From: Bacillota bacterium
GTDB taxonomy: Bacteria; Bacillota; Clostridia; Christensenellales; UMGS416
Reading direction: 5' to 3'
NCBI GenBank assembly: GCA_023422005.1
Contig: JAEZSC010000017.1
Span: 1-62,951 of the forward strand
DNA: 62,951 nucleotides
The notes beneath the pieces were generated by a model, which made no database searches, had not been told where the DNA came from, and saw nothing but the letters and a program-made list of their open reading frames with translations. This document shows, piece after piece, positions 50,885 through 59,328 of this stretch (the stretch's first letter is position 1; every line of letters starts with the position of its first letter). Position numbers and translations under genes: made by a program.

Positions 50885-53233
50885 ATGATTCCGGACACAG
50901 AACAAGTAAAAGCCGATGCCATCGGGAGGCCCCATGAGAGGATCGATGGCATCGACAAAGCATCCGGGCGGGTTCGCTACGCGGCTGACATTGGCCAGGA
51001 AGGATGCATGCACGCCACATTGTGCGTCTCTACCGAGGCTCATGCCACGATTCTCTCCATCGATATCACCGCAGCACTGGCGGCGCCAGGCGTGCGCGCT
51101 GTGCTAACGGGCCGAGACTGCGATGTATTGACCGGCTCACAAATACAGGATATGCCGGTGCTGGCGCGGAACGTCGTGAGATACTGCGGAGAACCGGTCG
51201 CGCTCGTGGTAGCCAATGAACGCTGGCAGGCTCTGGCGGCGGCGGGCAAGGTCAAAGTTCAGTATGCGCCGCTTCCGGTGATCAATGATGTGAACCAGGC
51301 GCTGGCCGGCGATTCGGTGCGCATTCATCCCAACCTTGCGGATTACAAGCACACGGCCGGTGGCGTGTTCTCGGAACCGGGCAGCAATGTCGCAAATCAC
51401 ATCAAAATCCGAAAAGGTGATATGAGCGTCGGCTGGCGGCAAAGCGAGGTCGTCGTAGAGGGGCATTTCACGATGCCTCAGGCTGCCCACAGCTATATGG
51501 AGACCCGGTGCGCATCGGCGGAGATCAAGGGCGACGGCACAGCCATGATCGTGACAAGTTCACAGGCTCCCCATGATTCGCGGGAACAGATGGCGGAGTA
51601 CTTTAAACTCGCTGAAGGCTCTGTTGTCATTCAGACCCCAATGGTGGGTGGGGGCTACGGAGGAAAGGTAAACTCTCATCCGGAAATTCTTGCATACCTG
51701 GCGTCTAGAGCTGTGGGCGGCCGGAAGGTTTCGCTGGTCTTCACACGAGAGCAAAGCTTCCTGACCTGCGGGTGCAAGATCGGCGCGGATTGCACGCTGA
51801 GGCTTGGGGCAAGGCGCGACGGCAAAATCGTAGCGATGGAAGCGTCGTATCGGGTGGATACCGGCGCTTATGCCGACACAGGGCCTAGAATGACTGCCGC
51901 CATAGCCCACAGCAGCGGCGAGCCTTACGCCATTGAACACATCTGCTGCGATGCCTATTGCGTATATACAAATCACATCTATGCCACGTCCTTCCGCGGG
52001 TTCGGGCATGAGGTGCCGGTGTTTTGTATGGAGCGCATGGTAGACAAACTCGCTGCGGCGCTGGGCATGGACCCCGCGCAGCTGCGAAGGGTGAATTTGG
52101 CGCATCCCGGCGACACCACGCCCACGCAAGCCGTACTCACATTGAGCAGCGCCGGCAACCCGCAGGCATGTCTCGATAAAGCGTTGGAGATGATCCGGTG
52201 GAGCGAAGGAGCCTGTCTGCCGATCGGAGGAGACAAGGTTCGCGCCAAGGGAATTGTATGTTTCAGCAAAACATCCAGTTCTCCCACCGATGCATCGGCC
52301 GGTGCAGTTGTGATGTTTTGCGCCGACGGATGCGTGAACTTGAGCTGCGGCGCAGTGGAATGCGGGCAGGGCGTCTACACCGTCATGCGGCAGCTGCTTG
52401 CCCAGCGGCTGCGGATGGACCCGGGCAGAGTTTTTATCAATGATCAGGTCGATTCACGCACCTCGCCGGAGCATTGGAAAACGGTGGCCAGCATGACGAC
52501 CTATTTGGTGGGCAACGCCGTGCTGCAGGCCACCGATGACGCCATCCGCCAGCTCAAAAGCATCGCGTCCGTCGTGCTTCGCTGCCGGGAGCAGGATCTG
52601 GATGTCGGTGAAGAGCGCGTCTACCTGATCCGTGATCCGTCCATCTTCGTCGATGTAAAAACGGTTGTCAGCGGGATCAAGTTCGAAAACGGAAATGCCT
52701 ACGGCGGACGGATTGTAGGCAGCGGCAGCTATGTCATGGAACATCTGACCGAGCCGGATAAAGAAACGGGCCGTGGCCGGCCGGGGCCATATTGGACCTG
52801 CGGCGCGCAGGCTGTGGAAATCGAATACGACCGCAAGGAATGCACCTATCGCATACTGCACGCCGTCACGGCTGTCGACGCGGGGAAGGTTATAAACCCG
52901 GAATTGGCCAAAGGGCAAATCACCGGCGCAATGAACATGGGTCTGAGCGTAGCCTCCCGTGAAGGGTTCGTCTATAACGGCAGGGCACAACTTCAGAACA
53001 GCAGTCTTCGCACTTACAAGGTCGTGCACTTTGCCGAAAACCCCCGGTATGATGTGCAGTTCATCGAGACGCCCAACCTTGGCGGTCCCTACGGCGCGAG
53101 GGGTTTGGGCGAACACGGCATACTGGGCATGGCGCCTGCGCTGGCCAACGCGCTTTCGGCGGCGTCCGGCCGGCAGGCAGACAGCCTCCCCTTAAAATAT
53201 GAGACTGTGTGGAAGCTCCAGGCGGGGGGATGA
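50885..53233 (+). CDS. Molybdenum hydroxylase large subunit (xanthine dehydrogenase family)
   Basis: A 782-residue molybdopterin-binding subunit. Domain motifs include the N-terminal DKASGRVRYAADI, the cofactor-binding GGGYGGK, FRGFGH, and the catalytic Glu743 in GARGLGEHG. GGAGGG precedes the ATG at 50885; an earlier in-frame start at 50825 lacks one. It forms an operon with the FAD and 2Fe-2S subunits. Substrate could be a purine or another N-heterocycle or aldehyde; the binding-pocket residues do not allow a call. Confidence 0.88.
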   Translation: MIPDTEQVKADAIGRPHERIDGIDKASGRVRYAADIGQEGCMHATLCVSTEAHATILSIDITAALAAPGVRAVLTGRDCDVLTGSQIQDMPVLARNVVRYCGEPVALVVANERWQALAAAGKVKVQYAPLPVINDVNQALAGDSVRIHPNLADYKHTAGGVFSEPGSNVANHIKIRKGDMSVGWRQSEVVVEGHFTMPQAAHSYMETRCASAEIKGDGTAMIVTSSQAPHDSREQMAEYFKLAEGSVVIQTPMVGGGYGGKVNSHPEILAYLASRAVGGRKVSLVFTREQSFLTCGCKIGADCTLRLGARRDGKIVAMEASYRVDTGAYADTGPRMTAAIAHSSGEPYAIEHICCDAYCVYTNHIYATSFRGFGHEVPVFCMERMVDKLAAALGMDPAQLRRVNLAHPGDTTPTQAVLTLSSAGNPQACLDKALEMIRWSEGACLPIGGDKVRAKGIVCFSKTSSSPTDASAGAVVMFCADGCVNLSCGAVECGQGVYTVMRQLLAQRLRMDPGRVFINDQVDSRTSPEHWKTVASMTTYLVGNAVLQATDDAIRQLKSIASVVLRCREQDLDVGEERVYLIRDPSIFVDVKTVVSGIKFENGNAYGGRIVGSGSYVMEHLTEPDKETGRGRPGPYWTCGAQAVEIEYDRKECTYRILHAVTAVDAGKVINPELAKGQITGAMNMGLSVASREGFVYNGRAQLQNSSLRTYKVVHFAENPRYDVQFIETPNLGGPYGARGLGEHGILGMAPALANALSAASGRQADSLPLKYETVWKLQAGG

Positions 53234-53237
53234 CAGC

Positions 53238-54068
53238 ATGATACCATTTGCGTTTGATTACATCGCCCCCGATACGCTGGAAGAAGCCGTTGACACCCAT
53301 GCCAGGATTGTTGGGCAGGGGCGGGCCCCTGTTTATTTCGCCGGCGGAACGGAAGTCATCACGATGGCCCGTGTGAACAGCCTCGCTTTTGATGCGGTGA
53401 TAGACATCAAGCACATCCCGCAATGCCGAGGCTACGGCATTGCGGGGGAAAATCTCGTTCTGGGAGCGGCGGCATCGCTCAACGACATCGCCTTGTCCCG
53501 CGTATTCCCGCTGCTGAGCAAAGCCTGCGCCCGCATCGCCGATCACACCGCACAATGCAAGATCACGCTGGGCGGCAACGTGGCGGGCACGATCATCTAT
53601 CACGAGGCAGCCCTTGCGCTGCTGTTGGCGGATGCCTCGGTGCTTTTGGCGGGCCTAGCCGGAGTGCGGGAATGCTCGCTGTCGTCTTTGTATCACGGCA
53701 AGCTTGCGCTCCAACCAGGGGAGTTGATCGTGCAATTCACCGTGGATCCCGGCGTAGCTGCTCTTCCCTTCGTTCACGCCAAGCATACCGAGGGCGAGAA
53801 GATTGGCTATCCGCTCTTTACGCTGGCTGCGGTTCGGTATGCAAACGCAATCAAGGCTGCAATCGGCGGATATTACCCGCATCCGGCGGTCATCACATTG
53901 CCATTGAGTTCATTTCCGATGGACACGGAGTATGCCATCGGCCAATTGATGCTGCAGTTGGCGGGTGAACCGATCACCGATACACTTGGTTCGGCGGAAT
54001 ACCGCCGAAGCATGCTGGTGACGGCGCTCCGGGCCATGCTTGTGCAACTGGGAGGCTTCAAGGCATGA
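53238..54068 (+). CDS. Molybdenum hydroxylase FAD subunit
   Basis: A 276-residue FAD-binding subunit of the PCMH/CO-dehydrogenase-flavoprotein fold. YFAGGTEVIT binds the FAD diphosphate, and TLGGNVAGTI is the second FAD motif. A short C-terminal CODH-like domain follows. It starts 4 bp after the large subunit and overlaps the iron-sulfur subunit by 4 bp. It passes electrons from the 2Fe-2S centres to NAD or another acceptor. Confidence 0.88.
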   Translation: MIPFAFDYIAPDTLEEAVDTHARIVGQGRAPVYFAGGTEVITMARVNSLAFDAVIDIKHIPQCRGYGIAGENLVLGAAASLNDIALSRVFPLLSKACARIADHTAQCKITLGGNVAGTIIYHEAALALLLADASVLLAGLAGVRECSLSSLYHGKLALQPGELIVQFTVDPGVAALPFVHAKHTEGEKIGYPLFTLAAVRYANAIKAAIGGYYPHPAVITLPLSSFPMDTEYAIGQLMLQLAGEPITDTLGSAEYRRSMLVTALRAMLVQLGGFKA

Positions 54069-54547
54069 GGTGGATAGCGGGAAAGACGGTCATAACGCTG
54101 AATATAAACGGATATACATATCACGTTGCCGCATACCCATTCCAGACGCTGCTGGACACCCTGCGGGATGAGCTCGGCTTTCCCGGCTGCCGTCCCGGCT
54201 GCGAAAACGGCGATTGCGGCGCTTGCACGGTGCTGATGGACGGCTGGCCGATGAAATCCTGCCTGATGTTGGCGGTGGAAGCGGAGGGGCACGAGATCAC
54301 GACGATAGAAGGCTTGAGCAACTCCCCGCTGATCCCCCTGTTTGCCAAACATTTTGCGATGCAATGCGGGTATTGCACGCCCGGATTTGTACTGGTATGC
54401 CATTCCCTGCTGGCTCACTTTCCAAACCCGGATGACTATACCATAGAATCCTGGCTGCAATCGAACATATGCCGATGCACGAGCTATGAGGAAATCGGCG
54501 CGGCCCTGCGCGAAGCGGTACAAACATACCGGGAGGAGAAACCATGA
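54065..54547 (+). CDS. Molybdenum hydroxylase 2Fe-2S subunit
   Basis: A 160-residue subunit with two 2Fe-2S clusters. The plant-ferredoxin-type site uses Cys46, Cys51, Cys54 and Cys66. The helical second site uses Cys101, Cys104, Cys136 and Cys138 (QCGYCTPG and ICRCTSY). Start and stop overlap both neighbours by 4 bp, so all three subunits and the next membrane protein are cotranslated. Confidence 0.92.
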   Translation: MRWIAGKTVITLNINGYTYHVAAYPFQTLLDTLRDELGFPGCRPGCENGDCGACTVLMDGWPMKSCLMLAVEAEGHEITTIEGLSNSPLIPLFAKHFAMQCGYCTPGFVLVCHSLLAHFPNPDDYTIESWLQSNICRCTSYEEIGAALREAVQTYREEKP

Positions 54548-55191
54548 AAAACAGGCAATGGTCCACCGTATTGTTCTGGGGTGGCCTATGGGGCATTTCG
54601 GAAGCAACGGTGTCTTATCTGCTCCACCTGTTCGCCCCGGGATTCGGTTGGGTCTTCTATTACCCGCTGGCGTACGCATTCATGTATGGGGTATACCGTC
54701 AGAGCGGGAAAGCTGGGAGCATCCTCTGGGCGGCCGCGCTGTCGGCCGCAATCAAGCTCATCAACCTGTTCATGGCGCCGCGTATCGATTATGTGATCAA
54801 TCCGGCGGTGTCCATCCTTATGGAAGGGCTGGTCATGTTCTGCGCGGTAAAACTTACGACCCGTCAGAGCTACCCAGTTTTCAACATGCTGGCGATACCC
54901 GCAGGCACAAGCCTGTGCTGGAGGGGCTTCTATCTGCTGTATCTGCTTGCGGCGCCGGCTTGGATCCGGGAGGCTTCGGTGTTGGCGGATACCAGTGAGC
55001 TCTGGAAGTTTCTATTGTTGGAGACAACGGTCAATACCGTCTTGATCAGCGTAGGGTCTCTCGCTGCCCACGTCACCCGGCGGATGCAAAGAGAAAAGAA
55101 CAAACCAGACTTCCGGCTGTCAGAGCAGGTGTTCGGCGGTATCTCTGTTGTGGTCGTGTGCTTAGCCTGTTTATTGCAATGGGCACTTTAG
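54544..55191 (+). CDS. Unknown membrane protein in hydroxylase operon
   Basis: A 215-residue hydrophobic protein with about five to six membrane segments and a basic cytoplasmic loop (TRRMQREKNK) before the last one. I do not recognise its family. Its translational coupling to the iron-sulfur subunit argues for a linked role, for instance uptake of the hydroxylase substrate or of a cofactor precursor; the size and segment count are like substrate-capture components of ECF transporters, which is only a suggestion. Confidence 0.65.
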   Translation: MKNRQWSTVLFWGGLWGISEATVSYLLHLFAPGFGWVFYYPLAYAFMYGVYRQSGKAGSILWAAALSAAIKLINLFMAPRIDYVINPAVSILMEGLVMFCAVKLTTRQSYPVFNMLAIPAGTSLCWRGFYLLYLLAAPAWIREASVLADTSELWKFLLLETTVNTVLISVGSLAAHVTRRMQREKNKPDFRLSEQVFGGISVVVVCLACLLQWAL

Positions 55192-55223
55192 AACGATTCA
55201 CTAATCTTATGATAGAATCACAG

Positions 55224-55808
55224 ATGAACAATGTGGCAGGGATAATACTAGCCGCAGGACAGTCTAGCCGTATGGGAAGCAACAAGATGCTGCTCCCTAT
55301 CGGTGGGTTGCCGGTGATAGAGCATTGCATAAAGGGACTTCAATCGGTCTGCAACCGGGTTATTGTAGTAGTGGGTACCCGGCTTGAGTTGTTTGAGAGC
55401 CTCCGGTATGCTTATCCTGAAGTTTATTTCGTTGTAAATCACAATCCGGACCATGGAATGTTCAGTTCAGTCGTGGCGGGTTTGCGGTTTGTTCAGGAGT
55501 CCAGAGCGTTCATCTTGCCGGGGGATTGCCCTCTGGTGCCGGTACGGGTTTTGCGGACAATGCTGACATGCCGGGGCTGCACAATCCCCGTATATCACGG
55601 GTTACCCGGTCACCCCGTACTTGTGGACAGAATTGCAATGGAAGGAATGCTGCATTTAAACACTGGATCCCTACGCCAGTATCTGTTCGAAAACGGATAC
55701 GAGCGGCTGGATGTTGATGATGACCGGATTCTTATGGACATCGACGATACATCTGCCTATCGGGAGGCTTGTGACCGATATGATCACGATTGTAACGGGG
55801 GAGGTTGA
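55224..55808 (+). CDS. MobA/MocA-like nucleotidyltransferase
   Basis: A 194-residue NTP-transferase. The nucleotide-binding motif is ILAAGQSSRMGSNKMLL, and the metal-binding strand is FILPGDCPLV; GHPVL follows. This matches the MocA group that attaches CMP to the molybdenum cofactor of hydroxylases. No clear ribosome site marks the start; in-frame ATGs exist at 55179, 55209 and 55224. It overlaps the next gene by 29 bp. It most likely matures the cofactor of the enzyme encoded just upstream. Confidence 0.8.
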   Translation: MNNVAGIILAAGQSSRMGSNKMLLPIGGLPVIEHCIKGLQSVCNRVIVVVGTRLELFESLRYAYPEVYFVVNHNPDHGMFSSVVAGLRFVQESRAFILPGDCPLVPVRVLRTMLTCRGCTIPVYHGLPGHPVLVDRIAMEGMLHLNTGSLRQYLFENGYERLDVDDDRILMDIDDTSAYREACDRYDHDCNGGG

Positions 55809-56268
55809 CAGCGGTAAGACCACCGCATTGCTCGCGATCTATCAAATGCTGCGCGGCAGTGCGGAAGGGTTCGCGATCCTTAAGGAGTATAGAGACGGCC
55901 AATTCATCGGTCAGAAGGTCATGGACCTGCTTTCAGGGAATACGGCCCCTTTCTCCTATCTGGAAGATCATTTTCCTTCGAGCCTAGAGAAGCACACTCA
56001 TTATGGGCGGTTTATACTGCTTGATGAAGGGCTGTCTGCAGCTGATGAGAGCATCCGAAAAGCACGGCTGCACCGTGCTCAGAATATCTTTGCGGATGAA
56101 TTTGGCCCATTGGAATTGCGGGGGAAGGGGCTATGGCCAACCTATCGTAGATTGCTAAACAATCTGGATCTTCAGAAGACCAATCTCTATATGGCTGTAC
56201 GGAACACCTGTGTTGCATCCTGTATTCATCAACTGGGTTTGCCCTGCCGCGAGGTTGTAATTATATAA
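55780..56268 (+). CDS. Small P-loop NTPase, THEP1-like
   Basis: A 162-residue NTPase. Walker A is GEVDSGKTT at residues 7-15 and Walker B is FILLDEGLS about residue 80. The size and order resemble the nucleoside-triphosphatase THEP1/NTPase_1 group, but the C-terminal half differs. It starts inside the end of the nucleotidyltransferase gene and ends the hydroxylase operon. A role in inserting the cofactor or activating the hydroxylase would fit, as inference. Confidence 0.68.
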   Translation: MITIVTGEVDSGKTTALLAIYQMLRGSAEGFAILKEYRDGQFIGQKVMDLLSGNTAPFSYLEDHFPSSLEKHTHYGRFILLDEGLSAADESIRKARLHRAQNIFADEFGPLELRGKGLWPTYRRLLNNLDLQKTNLYMAVRNTCVASCIHQLGLPCREVVII

Positions 56269-56356
56269 CGCAAGACACGCCATCTTCCACTCTGTCAGCT
56301 TGTGGGGGAGATTCTTTGCATGTTATCTATTTACGATATATTTCTTCTCCAACCTG

Positions 56357-56386
56357 TTGACAGCATTTATTCTTTTGTGGTAATAT
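56357..56386 (+). promoter_or_regulatory. Promoter of the ABC-2 exporter leader
   Basis: TTGACA (56357-56362), 18 bp, TAATAT (56381-56386). The transcript would begin about 56393, giving a 200-nt leader before the ATPase gene. Confidence 0.65.
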
Positions 56387-56392
56387 TGCGAA

Positions 56393-56591
56393 AATTTAAC
56401 TTGTGTTAAGGGAGTACTCAATTATGACTCTTTGCCGACTGCAAATGCGGCCTGAAGTTATTCGAAAGCGCTTGTAGCGGCGAAGAGCCGGTGCAAGCGC
56501 ATGTGGCGCATCTGCACCGGCGGGGATTTTGTAGAGCAAAGACCGTGGTGCAACCCACGGTCTTTTTGTTTTAGTTTTAGGAGGTGGAGTC
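56393..56591 (+). promoter_or_regulatory. Structured leader with terminator: candidate attenuator or riboswitch
   Basis: The leader folds into a long hairpin with arms CCGGTGCA (56488-56495) and TGCACCGG (56513-56520). A perfect 11-bp terminator (56538-56548 with 56555-56565) ending in T5GT4 follows, only 11-17 nt before the ribosome site GGAGGTGG. GGTGCA in the terminator (56547-56552) repeats GGTGCA of the first hairpin, so TGCACC can pair with either one. That gives two mutually exclusive folds. I could not match it to a known riboswitch class. Confidence 0.6.
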
Positions 56592-57584
56592 ATGAGCCAA
56601 AATGCCATCACAGTGGATAACCTGACCAAGAGATACCGCACCCGCGTCAAGGGCGAGGGCCTTTGGCCCGGTGTCCAAGCGCTGTTCCGCCCGCAATACA
56701 AAGAGGTGGAAGCCGTGCGAGGTATCGGTTTCTCCGTGGAATGCGGGGAAATGCTGGCCTTTATCGGCCCCAACGGCGCTGGCAAGTCTACAACGATCAA
56801 GATGATGACCGGCATTCTGCATCCCACGGCGGGGCACCTTCGGGTGCTGGGCTATGACCCCGTCGGCCAGCGGCGCTCGCTGTGCCCTCGCATCGGCACG
56901 GTGTTCGGCCAGCGCTCCCAGCTGTGGATGCATCTGCCCCCGGTGGACAGTTTCGCCATGCTCGGCGCCATTTATGGGATCCCTGATGATGTACGCCGGC
57001 GCCGGGTGGACGAACTGGCCCAGCGGTTCGACCTGGGCAGCTTTTTGAACATCCCTGTGCGCAAGCTGTCGCTGGGCCAGCGGGTGCGTTGCGAGATCGC
57101 CGCGTCGCTGCTCTACGAACCGGATATCCTTTTCTTGGACGAACCCACCATCGGCCTGGACGTGGTGGTCAAACAGGCCATCCGGGAGCTGATTCTGCAG
57201 TGGAACGCTGAACGGGGCGTCACGGTTTTCCTGACCAGCCATGACCCAGGCGATGTGGAGCGTATCTGCCGGCGGGCAATGGTCATCGACCACGGCAGCA
57301 TTGTGTTGGATCAGAGCGTGGACAGCCTTAAGGCCAGCTACCTCAACCGCAAGGTCGTGGAGGTGAAGTTCACCGAGCCCCACTGCCTGGCCCCCATGAC
57401 CGGTGTCGTCGCGGAGGGCCAGGGTGCCCAATGGCGTCTGACGGTGGATACGCTGATACGGCCCATCGGTGAGGTGATTCAGGCGGTCACCGCCAGCGGC
57501 GGCGTGGCCGATATTACGGTTAACGATCCGCCCATGGAGGAGATCATCACTGCCATCTTTACGGCGAAGGGGGTTTCTGCATGA
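56592..57584 (+). CDS. ABC-2 transporter ATP-binding protein
   Basis: A 330-residue ATPase. Walker A is GPNGAGKS about residue 60, the signature is LSLGQRVRCEIA, and Walker B is ILFLDEPTIGLD. The N-terminal segment RYRTRVKGEGLWPG and the C-terminal accessory domain match the group that pairs with two six-helix permeases (COG4586-type). It overlaps the first permease by 4 bp. Expression probably depends on antitermination in the leader. Confidence 0.92.
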   Translation: MSQNAITVDNLTKRYRTRVKGEGLWPGVQALFRPQYKEVEAVRGIGFSVECGEMLAFIGPNGAGKSTTIKMMTGILHPTAGHLRVLGYDPVGQRRSLCPRIGTVFGQRSQLWMHLPPVDSFAMLGAIYGIPDDVRRRRVDELAQRFDLGSFLNIPVRKLSLGQRVRCEIAASLLYEPDILFLDEPTIGLDVVVKQAIRELILQWNAERGVTVFLTSHDPGDVERICRRAMVIDHGSIVLDQSVDSLKASYLNRKVVEVKFTEPHCLAPMTGVVAEGQGAQWRLTVDTLIRPIGEVIQAVTASGGVADITVNDPPMEEIITAIFTAKGVSA

Positions 57585-58372
57585 GCGCTCTGCGCAAGTA
57601 TGCCGCCATCACCCGCATCAACATGCAGAACGCCTTCACATATCGCGGTAATGTGGCAGGCTCTCTGATCCTCTACACGCTGTTCATCTATGTGTTCTAC
57701 AGCCTGTGGAGAGCCATCTTCTGCAGCGGTGAGGTGCTAAGCTATACCCACGCTCAGGTGGTGTGGTATCTGATCGTCACTGAGCTTATCCTGCTGGGCG
57801 CGCGCTTTAACATCGTGGGCCAGGTCAACGAGGATGTGAAGACCGGCGCTCTGGCCTACACGCTGGGACGGCCGCTGCACTACATCGCCTACCAGGCAGC
57901 CTCCACGCTGGGCGGCGTGGTGGTAAACCTGATGTTCTTCGGCGGCCTGGCGCTGGTGCTGGGCTTGGTATTCGCCGGGCCCATACCTGGCTTTGCCTGG
58001 TGGGCGCTGCCGCTGATGGGCTTGAGCATGGCGCTGGGCGTGGCGCTGCAGTTCTGCTTCCACATGGCCATAGGCCTTACAGCCTTTCATCTGGAGGACA
58101 ACGCCGGCGTCTACCTGATCTTTCAGAAGTTCGTTTTCATGCTGGGGGCGCTGCTGCCGGTGGAGATATTGCCCCAGTGGCTGCAGGGCGCGGCGCGGCT
58201 GCTGCCTTTCAGCTATGTGGCCTGGGCGCCGGCCCGGCTCACGGTGGCATTCTCCTGGCAGCTGTTTGTCCAGGTGGTGCCGCTGCAGGCGCTATGGGTT
58301 GCGTTCGCTCTGGGCCTGGCCCTGCTGCTGTACCGCTCCGGCATCCGCAGCCTGCAGGCAAATGGAGGTTGA
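57581..58372 (+). CDS. ABC-2 family permease
   Basis: A 263-residue permease with six membrane segments, of the COG4587 group. It begins MSALRKYAAITRINMQNAF, an amphipathic lead-in typical of the family. It is coupled to the ATPase by ATGA overlap and forms a heterodimer with the next gene. The exported substrate is unknown. Confidence 0.9.
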   Translation: MSALRKYAAITRINMQNAFTYRGNVAGSLILYTLFIYVFYSLWRAIFCSGEVLSYTHAQVVWYLIVTELILLGARFNIVGQVNEDVKTGALAYTLGRPLHYIAYQAASTLGGVVVNLMFFGGLALVLGLVFAGPIPGFAWWALPLMGLSMALGVALQFCFHMAIGLTAFHLEDNAGVYLIFQKFVFMLGALLPVEILPQWLQGAARLLPFSYVAWAPARLTVAFSWQLFVQVVPLQALWVAFALGLALLLYRSGIRSLQANGG

Positions 58373-58377
58373 TAACC

Positions 58378-59166
58378 ATGAAAAAGCATCTGCGCATACT
58401 GCTTCGCTATTTCCGGGTGAACCTGGCCGCAGCCATGGAATACCGGGCCAGCTTTGTCTCTCAGGCCTTCGGCATGCTGCTCTCCAACGCTACCTTCGTG
58501 CTGTTCTGGTGGGTGCTCTTCCAGCAGGTCAGCGGCAACATCGGCGGCTATGGTTTCCGGGACGTCATGTTTATCTGGGCCCTGGCCAGTTCGGCCTTTG
58601 GCCTGGGCGACGTGCTCTTCGGCAACACCCGTCAACTCACCCGGCTCATCATCACCGGTGAGCTGGACACGTTCCTGCTGCAGCCCTGCAATCTGCTGGT
58701 CAATGTGTGCTGCGCCCGCACATCGCTGTCGGCTTATGGAGACTTGGCCTACGGCTTTGTGCTGCTGGCGCTGACCCAGGGCGGCGACGGCCAGGCGTGG
58801 CTGTACTTCCTTTTGGGTGTGCCCATCGGCGCGCTGCTGATGACGGCGCTGGCGATCACCATGCACTCGCTGACCTTCTATCTGGGAGATGCGTCGCTGA
58901 TCGGCGGGCTGTCCACGGAGTTCGTACTGAATTTCAGCCTCTATCCCGAGGGAATCTATCCTGCGGCCATACGGTCGCTCATGTATTCCTTGATCCCTGC
59001 GGCATTTATCGTGCATGTGCCGCTGCGTTTGGCCCGCAGCTTCGACCCGGCCTGGCTGGTACTGTGGCTCGTGGCGGCGGCGGTCTACTGCACGTTGGCG
59101 GCGTGGTTCTTCCATCGCAGCCTGCACCGCTATGAGTCCGGCAACATCATCGTGACAAGGGTGTGA
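58378..59166 (+). CDS. ABC-2 family permease
   Basis: A 262-residue permease with six membrane segments, of the COG3694 group, with the characteristic SQAFGMLLSNATFVLFW region and FSLYPEGIYP loop. GGAGG lies 9-10 nt before the ATG at 58378, which begins MKKHLRILLRYFRVN. It completes the exporter. Confidence 0.9.
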   Translation: MKKHLRILLRYFRVNLAAAMEYRASFVSQAFGMLLSNATFVLFWWVLFQQVSGNIGGYGFRDVMFIWALASSAFGLGDVLFGNTRQLTRLIITGELDTFLLQPCNLLVNVCCARTSLSAYGDLAYGFVLLALTQGGDGQAWLYFLLGVPIGALLMTALAITMHSLTFYLGDASLIGGLSTEFVLNFSLYPEGIYPAAIRSLMYSLIPAAFIVHVPLRLARSFDPAWLVLWLVAAAVYCTLAAWFFHRSLHRYESGNIIVTRV

Positions 59167-59261
59167 CATGCTGCTGCAAAATGTAGCGGCGCAGGAAGGA
59201 TTTGCTCTGTATCATCACAGAGCAATGCGCGGGTGGGGGAGAAGGAGGGCCGTTCATCGTC

Positions 59262-59290
59262 TTGCGGCGGCTACCGGGGGTTGTTATACT
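59262..59290 (+). promoter_or_regulatory. Promoter of the PLP-enzyme gene
   Basis: TTGCGG (59262-59267), 17 bp, TATACT (59285-59290), about 40 bp ahead of the ATG. Confidence 0.5.
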
Positions 59291-59328
59291 ATCATCTTGT
59301 TATATCCATCTGCAGAAGGAGCCCACAG

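Noticed and set aside
56393..56591. A T-box or guanidine-type riboswitch in the ABC-2 leader
   Set aside because: The terminator contains GTGGTGCAACC, which loosely recalls the T-box core, but the conserved AGGGTGGNACCGCG and specifier-loop features are absent. No guanidine-class core was seen. It is reported only as an unassigned attenuator.
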